From Rhodospirillales bacterium (lineage in GTDB: Bacteria; Pseudomonadota; Alphaproteobacteria; Acetobacterales; Acetobacteraceae): a DNA stretch of 12,096 nucleotides. Below are positions 7,896 to 12,096 of the stretch, piece after piece. The position numbers and the translations under genes were made by a program. Where the stretch lies: NCBI GenBank assembly GCA_018971905.1, contig JAGWZS010000031.1, positions 1-12,096 on the forward strand, given 5' to 3'. Numbering within the stretch: the stretch's first letter is position 1; each line of letters starts with the position of its first letter. The notes beneath the pieces are model-generated. The model had not been told where the DNA came from. It searched no databases and saw only the letters and a list, made by a program, of their open reading frames with translations.

Positions 7896-9083
7896 TCAGG
7901 TGATGCGCTCAAGCGCCAGGGCGATGCCTTGGCCGCCGCCAATGCACAGTGTCACAACCCCGCGCCGGAGGTCATCACGTTGCACGGCATGCAGCAGCCG
8001 GGTGGTCAGCACCGCGCCTGTCGCCCCGATCGGATGGCCATGAGCAATGGCCCCGCCCTCCACATTCACAACATCCTCGGCCAGCCCCAGATCGTGAATG
8101 ACGGCCAGCACGATCGCGGCGAATGCCTCGTTGATCTCGAAGCGGTCCACATCGCTGATCCTCCAGCCTGCACGGTCCAGCGCCTGACGCACGGCGGGCA
8201 CCGGGCCAAGCCCGAAATAGCCAGGCTCCACCGCGCCAATCCCATAGGAGACCAGCCGCGCCATTGGCTTTAACCCATGCCGCGCGGCCCATTCCGCCTC
8301 CGCCACCACCATGGCCGCGGCCCCCGTGTTCAGCCCAGGCGCATTGCCAGCCGTGATAGTGCCATCCTTGCGAAAGGCAGGCTTGAGCGCGGCGAGGGAT
8401 GCAAGTGTGGTGTCTGGCCGGTTATGCTCATCCTTCTCAAACCGGACTGGCCCCTTGCGCCCGGAAAGGATGACCGGCTCGATCTCGGCCAAAAACTTGC
8501 CGGCCGCCTGCGCCGCGGCGAAGCGTGATTGCGAGCGTTCCGCCCAGCGGTCCTGCGCGGTACGGTCAATGTGATATTTGGCCGCGAGATCCTCGGTATG
8601 CCAGCCGGAATGCTGACCGGAGAAGGCGTCGTTAAGGCCATCCTCCAGCATCGCATCAACCAGCACGCCCGACCCTATGCGATACCCCCAGCGCGCCTCA
8701 CGTTGCAGATAGGGCGCGAGGTCCATGTTCTCCATCCCGCCCGCGAGGGCGCTATCGATAAAGCCGAGCATGATCTCTTGCGCGGCGGAGACAATCGCCT
8801 GCGCGCCGGAGCCGCAAACGCGGTTCACGGTCATCGCGGGCACCTCCACGGGCATGCCTCCACCGATGGCGGCTTGCCGGGCGGGATTCATCTTCGTTCC
8901 AGCCTGGATCACGTTGCCCATCGCCACGGTGCCGATTTCTGCGGCGGGAAGCCCTGATCGCTCCAGCACGGCCCGCACCACCGCAGCTCCCAGCTGCGGT
9001 GCCGGTGTGGTCTTCAGTGTTCCCCCATAGGTTCCGATCGCAGTGCGGACCGGCGCGCAAAGAACAATTTTGCGGTGCGCCAT
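7896..9083 (-). CDS. Acetyl-CoA C-acetyltransferase (thiolase)
   Basis: Cytoplasmic thiolase of 395 aa, the usual size, expected to condense two acetyl-CoA to acetoacetyl-CoA or run the reverse cleavage (PHA/ketone-body or fatty acid metabolism). Catalytic features are complete: nucleophile Cys90 in NRVCGSG, Asn318 in NEAFA, His350 in GHPIGATGA and Cys380 in CIGGGQG. The frame extends to a TTG at 9089, but the ATG at 9083 is chosen because GGGAGG (9098-9093) lies 9 nt before it and only 3 nt before the TTG. The CoA-loop segment reads GNAPGLNTGAAA where GNASGLNDGAAA is usual, so the Ser that contacts substrate in the Zoogloea enzyme is Pro249 here. An FNR-type box lies upstream. No other PHA or beta-oxidation gene is adjacent. 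Confidence 0.92.
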   Translation of the reverse strand: MAHRKIVLCAPVRTAIGTYGGTLKTTPAPQLGAAVVRAVLERSGLPAAEIGTVAMGNVIQAGTKMNPARQAAIGGGMPVEVPAMTVNRVCGSGAQAIVSAAQEIMLGFIDSALAGGMENMDLAPYLQREARWGYRIGSGVLVDAMLEDGLNDAFSGQHSGWHTEDLAAKYHIDRTAQDRWAERSQSRFAAAQAAGKFLAEIEPVILSGRKGPVRFEKDEHNRPDTTLASLAALKPAFRKDGTITAGNAPGLNTGAAAMVVAEAEWAARHGLKPMARLVSYGIGAVEPGYFGLGPVPAVRQALDRAGWRISDVDRFEINEAFAAIVLAVIHDLGLAEDVVNVEGGAIAHGHPIGATGAVLTTRLLHAVQRDDLRRGVVTLCIGGGQGIALALERIT

Positions 9084-9138
9084 GGACAAGGCCTCCCAAT
9101 GTACCAGTAATCTCTAACAAATGGCGTGGGTGACAGCC

Positions 9139-9152
9139 TTGATGTTGATCAA
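9139..9152 (-). promoter_or_regulatory. FNR/Anr/FixK-type binding site upstream of the thiolase
   Basis: TTGATGTTGATCAA is a perfect match to the TTGAT-N4-ATCAA consensus of Crp/Fnr-family oxygen or redox regulators. Its centre is about 62 nt upstream of the thiolase ATG. A class II arrangement, with the site centred at -41.5, would put the transcription start near 9104 and a weak -10 (TAGAGA on the - strand, 9116-9111) at the right distance. Confidence 0.68.
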
Positions 9153-9378
9153 CCAGGAGGTGCAGGCTGGTGTTACATTCTCTTTGATAACTGGATCGCC
9201 CTTCCCCCGGTGATATTGGTGAGGGTGCTCTATTTGCGAATGTTTTCATGCAGTCTGTGATGCCGCCCTGCCATTAACGCCCCCTTCATGAAATGAAGCG
9301 CCGCTGTTTGCATATCTGTGTCAGCCTGTCTGCTGGAATCACGGAATTTGGAGCATTGAGCACCATGGGGTGTATGCG

Positions 9379-9419
9379 GCCTGCCGTCCTCCGGACGCTC
9401 GGCGGTCGCTACGGCAGGC
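9379..9419. repeat. Inverted repeat with 9-bp perfect arms
   Basis: GCCTGCCGT (9379-9387) and ACGGCAGGC (9411-9419) are perfect reverse complements around a 23-nt GC-rich loop. There is no T-run on either side, so it is not a standard intrinsic terminator. It may be a dispersed palindromic repeat or the remnant of a mobile-element end. Confidence 0.6.
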
Positions 9420-9497
9420 TGACACCGGCCTCTTGTACCACTGCCTGGGACACGGCCTGCTGGACTGAGGGGAGGGATGGCAAGCGGTTAAGCAGGG

Positions 9498-9542
9498 TTG
9501 AAATAGACCAAATTTTCAAGTATATCCTTTACGGATATACTT
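9498..9542 (+). promoter_or_regulatory. vapBC promoter with overlapping autoregulatory operator
   Basis: TTGAAA (9498-9503), a 17-nt spacer and TATATC (9521-9526) make a strong sigma70-type promoter. A perfect inverted repeat AAGTATATCC-TTTAC-GGATATACTT (9518-9542, 10-bp arms) covers the -10 and the predicted start near 9533. VapB antitoxins of this fold bind such palindromes with VapC as co-repressor, so this is very probably the operator. Confidence 0.85.
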
Positions 9543-9553
9543 AGGGGGTTCTC

Positions 9554-9778
9554 ATGCTGATGCGAACATCACTGTTTCTCTCCAACCGTTCGCAGGCCGT
9601 GCGGTTGCCCAAGGCCGTGGCTTTCTCCGAGGGGGTCCACGAGGTGGTCATCGTTCCCGATGGCCCCCGCCGGATCATCGCGCCCGCCGAAGCGGCTTGG
9701 GATGATTTCTTTGATGCCCAAGGCATCGATCTTGACGCGCGCAAACAGCCAGCAATGCAGGAGCGCGAGCGTTTTTGA
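9554..9778 (+). CDS. vapB: VapB-type antitoxin (AbrB/SpoVT-like)
   Basis: A 74-residue antitoxin that binds and blocks the VapC nuclease and represses its own operon. The N-terminal swapped-hairpin DNA-binding region contains SNRSQAVRLPKAVAF (10-24), which is diagnostic of VapB/MazE-like proteins. The C-terminal part, with WDDFFDAQGID (about 49-59), should be the flexible toxin-binding segment. AGGGGG (9543-9548) lies 5 nt before the ATG at 9554; a second ATG at 9560 with 11-nt spacing is possible. Its TGA overlaps the vapC ATG by one base. Confidence 0.93.
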   Translation: MLMRTSLFLSNRSQAVRLPKAVAFSEGVHEVVIVPDGPRRIIAPAEAAWDDFFDAQGIDLDARKQPAMQERERF

Positions 9779-10179
9779 TGTTGCGCTATATGCTGGACAC
9801 CAATTTCTGCATCCGTGTTCTCCGGGACAGACCCAAGGGGCTGAGGGCGCGCTTCAATGCCAATGCCGAAGCGTTGTGTCTCTCTGATGTGGTCCTGTAC
9901 GAATTGCTCTATGGTGCAGAACGCTCAAACGACCCGCCGCGCATTCGCCGTGAAGTTGAGCATTTTGCAGCCCGGCTGACAATGTTGCCCTTCGACAGCG
10001 AGGCAGCGGCGCATTCAGCCGATATACGGGGTGATCTGGAGCGGCGGGGGAATGTGATCGGCCCGTACGATTTGATGATCGCCGGGCATGCGCGCAGCAG
10101 AGGCTTGGTTGCCGTTACCGGTAATCTGGGCGAGTTCCAGCGCGTGGTGGGCCTGAGGTGTGAAGACTGGCTGGTATAA
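9778..10179 (+). CDS. vapC: VapC-type toxin, PIN-domain ribonuclease
   Basis: A 133-residue PIN-domain endoribonuclease. VapC toxins halt translation by cutting specific RNAs, with initiator tRNA the target in several enterobacterial members. The acidic metal-binding residues are all present: Asp7 in YMLDTNFC, Glu42 in LYELLYGAE and Asp98 in GPYDLMIAGHA, with Asn116/Glu119 in VTGNLGEF as the last part of the site. The toxin therefore appears intact. The frame opens one codon earlier at a TTG (9775), but the ATG at 9778 in the TGATG junction with vapB is the natural start. AGGAG at 9759-9763 is rather distant, consistent with coupling to vapB. Confidence 0.93.
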   Translation: MLRYMLDTNFCIRVLRDRPKGLRARFNANAEALCLSDVVLYELLYGAERSNDPPRIRREVEHFAARLTMLPFDSEAAAHSADIRGDLERRGNVIGPYDLMIAGHARSRGLVAVTGNLGEFQRVVGLRCEDWLV

Positions 10180-10200
10180 GCCGTACGGCGCGGTTAGCAC

Positions 10201-10300
10201 ATTTTTCAGAATTTACCGTAACGATCTTACTCAATTTAACGCATTATTTATCACATAAAACAAAATCATCAAAAATAACTCAATTAAATCATACTACAAC
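10201..10300. other. AT-rich block next to the attachment site
   Basis: Only 24 of these 100 bases are G or C, against a GC-rich surround. An 8-bp direct repeat ACTCAATT occurs at 10229-10236 and 10278-10285. Low-GC DNA beside an att core often carries arm-type integrase or host-factor sites; that role is inferred and no consensus site is clearly matched. Confidence 0.7.
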
Positions 10301-10306
10301 AACGAG

Positions 10307-10361
10307 GCTCGTCAGGCTCATAACCTGAAGGTCGTCAGTTCAAATCTGGCCCCCGCAACCA
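10307..10361 (+). other. 3' fragment of a tRNA-fMet gene, putative att site
   Basis: The 55 nt correspond to the 3' part of initiator tRNA. They include the end of the D arm (GCTCGTC), an intact anticodon arm with TCAGG-CTCATAA-CCTGA (anticodon CAT), the variable loop AAGGTC, a T arm with TTCAAAT flanked by complementary stems, and CCCCCGCAACCA including an encoded CCA. The 5' half (acceptor CGCGGGG and D arm) is absent; AT-rich DNA precedes the fragment. Tyrosine integrases commonly use such tRNA 3' ends as crossover sites, leaving a duplicated fragment at the far end of the element. The A29-T41 pair is consistent with an alphaproteobacterial origin. Confidence 0.88.
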
Positions 10362-10386
10362 AATATCTGAGACAAATCAACGTATT

Positions 10387-10410
10387 AAAGCCGCCGAAAG
10401 GCGGCTTTTT
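10387..10410 (+). terminator. Intrinsic terminator after the tRNA fragment
   Basis: AAAGCCGCC (10387-10395), loop GAAA, GGCGGCTTT (10400-10408), with the T-run continuing to 10410. The GC stem, GNRA-type loop and T5 run make this a strong + strand terminator, 25 nt after the CCA end. It would end a tRNA transcript before the integrase gene. Confidence 0.9.
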
Positions 10411-10530
10411 GCTGTCCAGCGCACTAGGGCAGTCTTAGGGTAATTTAACTCGGATTCCCAAACCTGATGGCCTATGGTCGTGGTCCGCCAATGATCCGCA
10501 ACCGGAGCGCGTTATGCGCAAGGGGGTGTC

Positions 10531-11874
10531 ATGCCGACCGTCGAGCTGTTGGGTGGAAAGGTTCAGATTTATCAGCGCGGCAATAGCCGCTTCTGGCAGG
10601 CGCGGGCGTCTGTTGGCGGCAAGCAGCGCCAGTTTAGCACCAAAGCCGAAACACAGGAGCTGGCCGCCAAGGCGGCGGAGAGCTGGTACTTCAAATTGCA
10701 CGGTCAGGCCGAAGCCGGCGTGCTGAATGACCGTCCAACCTTCAGGAAGGCGGCTGATCAATTCCTCAAGGAATACGGGGTGATCACCGAGGGCGAGCGC
10801 TCGGAGAAATGGACCGAGAGCCACGGCATCCGGTTGCGGGTGCATCTGCTGCCGTTCTTTGGGGCGTTGCCGTTGGACAAGGTGACGCCCGGCAAGGTGC
10901 AGGAATACCGGGTGCATCGGATGACCAGCTATGCGGCGCCCAACCCTCACTCCAAAAGTCAGCATAAGCCCAAGGCCAAGCCGCCGGCCCGCAGCACGCT
11001 GCACGATGAGGTGGTGACGCTGCGCATGGTGCTCAAAACCGCCATCCGCCATGGCTGGTTGGAGTATCTGCCGGATTTGACGCCGCCTTACCGGACCCAG
11101 GGCAAAATCACCCACCGGCCCTGGTTCAGCCCCGAGGAATATAAGCAGCTTTACGAGGCGGCGCGGGCTTATGCGAAGGAACCGTTCCGCTCACACCTCA
11201 AGTGGAATGCTGAGCAGGTTTATGACTTCGTGCTGTTCATGGCCAATACCGGGTTGCGGCCGGATGAGGCGTTTAATCTGCAGCATCGGGATGTGACGAT
11301 TGCCGCGGGTGACGGCAAGCAGGAGCTTCTGGAAATTGAAGTACGCGGCAAGCGCGGTGTTGGGCATTGCAAGAGCATGCCGGGGGCTGTGCGGGTTTAT
11401 CAGCGGCTGCTGGCGCGGGCTAAGCCGGTGCAGGTAGAATCCCGCCGCGAGCGGCAGCACCGGCGCAGGACTGGCGGGGACGCACCTGTCCCGTCCGCGC
11501 CCGAATATCCGGGGGCGACGGATCTGGTCTTCCCGGGCAATCACATCAAGCTGTTCAATAATCTACTGGCCCGGACTGGGCTCAAGCTGGATCGGGATGG
11601 CAAGGCTCGGACCGCCTATAGTTTGCGCCATACCTATATCTGCATGCGGCTGATGGAAGGGGCGGATATCTATCAGGTTGCCAAGAATTGCCGCACCTCG
11701 GTTGAGATGATCGAGAAGCATTATGCGATCCATCTGAAGAACACGCTCGATGCCACCGCCATCAATGTCATGCGCAAGCGGGCCGGGAAAGCCAAGACAA
11801 AAGCTGGTGCGGGGAAGGGCGCAAGGAAGGCGGGAGAGGGCAGTGCGGAATTGGACGGAGATGGGGCGGATTAG
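10531..11874 (+). CDS. Tyrosine recombinase / phage-type integrase
   Basis: Site-specific recombinase of 447 aa. After an N-terminal arm-binding-like region (1-60) comes a SAM-like core-binding domain (about 70-180), then the catalytic domain. Catalytic residues that can be placed are Arg243 in NTGLRPDEAFNL, Lys274 in VRGKRG, Arg366 and His367 in YSLRHTY, and the nucleophile Tyr398 in IEKHYAI. The first His of the usual HxxR box is Tyr363, a substitution I recall from some integrases of this class. The GH pair often found nine residues before the Tyr is not recognisable (NCRTS). The C-terminus ends in a Lys/Ala/Gly-rich tail from about 415. AAGGGGG lies 4 nt before the ATG. Its position beside the tRNA-fMet fragment indicates that it acts at that site. 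Confidence 0.92.
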   Translation: MPTVELLGGKVQIYQRGNSRFWQARASVGGKQRQFSTKAETQELAAKAAESWYFKLHGQAEAGVLNDRPTFRKAADQFLKEYGVITEGERSEKWTESHGIRLRVHLLPFFGALPLDKVTPGKVQEYRVHRMTSYAAPNPHSKSQHKPKAKPPARSTLHDEVVTLRMVLKTAIRHGWLEYLPDLTPPYRTQGKITHRPWFSPEEYKQLYEAARAYAKEPFRSHLKWNAEQVYDFVLFMANTGLRPDEAFNLQHRDVTIAAGDGKQELLEIEVRGKRGVGHCKSMPGAVRVYQRLLARAKPVQVESRRERQHRRRTGGDAPVPSAPEYPGATDLVFPGNHIKLFNNLLARTGLKLDRDGKARTAYSLRHTYICMRLMEGADIYQVAKNCRTSVEMIEKHYAIHLKNTLDATAINVMRKRAGKAKTKAGAGKGARKAGEGSAELDGDGAD

Positions 11875-12096
11875 AACTGGGCGGAACTGACGGAAAGCCG
11901 GGCGAAGGCCCGGCGAAATAGCGATCCGCTTGGCGGATCGCCAAAAAGCGCACCCCTTGCGGGTGCGCAATCAGGGGCTTGGCCCCGCTTGAATGTGGCC
12001 GACTACTCATCAGCTTCTCAAAACGCTAAGGCCACCGGCAGCTTCTCGGCGCAAGTGGTAGAACATGCTCTATCCAAATGTACTTAACCCCAGCCT
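11875..12096. other. Hairpin-rich region downstream of the integrase
   Basis: No gene is visible in the last 222 bp. Four perfect hairpins lie between 11897 and 11986: 7-bp arms at 11897-11914, 9-bp arms at 11921-11941, 8-bp arms at 11948-11968 and 5-bp arms at 11974-11986. Each is separated by about six bases and has a loop of 3-5 nt. From 11990 on I see nothing recognisable. Confidence 0.75.
11943..11968 (-). terminator. Intrinsic terminator for a - strand gene lying to the right
   Basis: On the - strand the stem GCGCACCC / GGGTGCGC (11968-11948, 5-nt loop) is followed directly by TTTTT (11947-11943). This is a good rho-independent terminator and implies a gene beyond the right edge that converges on the integrase. 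Confidence 0.75.

Larger units (their letters stand above)
9084..9553. other. Divergent intergenic region between thiolase and vapB
   Basis: About 470 bp with no convincing gene. It holds the thiolase control region on the left (ribosome site, FNR-type box), a 9-bp-arm inverted repeat in the middle and the vapBC promoter/operator on the right. An 83-codon open frame (9293-9544) runs through the inverted repeat and the vapBC promoter, has no ribosome site and resembles nothing I recognise. Confidence 0.7.
10180..10530. other. Intergenic junction region between vapC and the integrase
   Basis: 350 bp without a gene. It contains in order a very AT-rich block, a tRNA-fMet 3' fragment, an intrinsic terminator and about 120 bp of leader before the integrase. 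The abrupt change in base composition marks a join between DNA of different origins. Confidence 0.8.

Noticed and set aside
8752..9249. 165-codon - strand frame overlapping the thiolase start
   Set aside because: It is an out-of-frame shadow of the thiolase gene and crosses its promoter; the composition is Arg/Gly/His-rich without a domain.
9284..9298. Short palindrome CTTCATGAAATGAAG
   Set aside because: Six-base arms with no promoter or gene start near by; this could arise by chance.
9293..9544. 83-codon open frame before vapB
   Set aside because: It has no ribosome site, runs through the inverted repeat and the vapBC promoter/operator, and shows no recognisable domain.
10290..10361. A complete tRNA-fMet gene
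   Set aside because: No 5' acceptor strand pairing with CCCCCGC and no D arm precede the fragment; the upstream DNA is AT-rich and unrelated.
10435..11115. 226-codon - strand frame over the integrase 5' half
   Set aside because: It is antisense to a well-supported recombinase gene, as are several other long frames in this GC-rich window.
1..12096. CRISPR arrays, insertion sequences or rRNA
   Set aside because: No regularly spaced repeats, transposase frames or rRNA-like segments were seen on either strand.

Overview
The window looks like accessory DNA from a GC-rich alphaproteobacterium. The basis is high GC codon use throughout and a piece of initiator tRNA (tRNA-fMet) with the A29-T41 anticodon-stem pair that I recall from alphaproteobacterial copies. 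A relative of acid- or metal-tolerant Acetobacteraceae is possible, but that is inference only; nothing here fixes the genus.

Left part (1-7730), arsenic and efflux. The 3' end of an Acr3-type arsenite exporter gene overlaps arsH on the + strand. Facing them on the - strand are seven tightly packed genes read from about 7695 down to 962: arsR, a UPF0718/ArsP-type permease, a small CXXC thioredoxin-like protein, and a four-gene ABC exporter in the same order as Escherichia coli ybhG-ybhF-ybhS-ybhR (membrane fusion protein, double ATPase, two ABC-2 permeases). Several junctions are 4-bp stop/start overlaps or gaps of a few bases, so one ArsR-controlled transcript is likely. A promoter can be read just upstream of arsR, with a 7-bp inverted repeat between its -35 and -10 boxes. 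Its predicted start of transcription falls on or next to the arsR ATG, which suggests a leaderless message. The two arsenic units converge and their stop codons overlap by 4 bp, with no terminator between them. The candidate new system is this pairing of a metalloid sensor, an ArsP-like permease and a redox protein with a complete YbhGFSR-type exporter.

Middle (7896-10179). An acetyl-CoA acetyltransferase (thiolase) gene on the - strand has a perfect FNR/FixK-type box upstream, pointing to oxygen control. A vapBC toxin-antitoxin pair on the + strand follows, with a readable promoter whose -10 box lies inside a perfect 10-bp inverted repeat, the expected autoregulatory operator.

Right part (10180-12096), an integration junction. 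About 100 bp of very AT-rich DNA (24 G+C in 100) runs into the 3' 55 nt of a tRNA-fMet gene that has no 5' half. A strong intrinsic terminator and a tyrosine recombinase gene follow. This is the arrangement expected at an attachment site of an integrative element, either one element's end or the join between two tandem elements. Downstream of the integrase lie four consecutive GC-rich hairpins, one of which is a good intrinsic terminator for the opposite strand.
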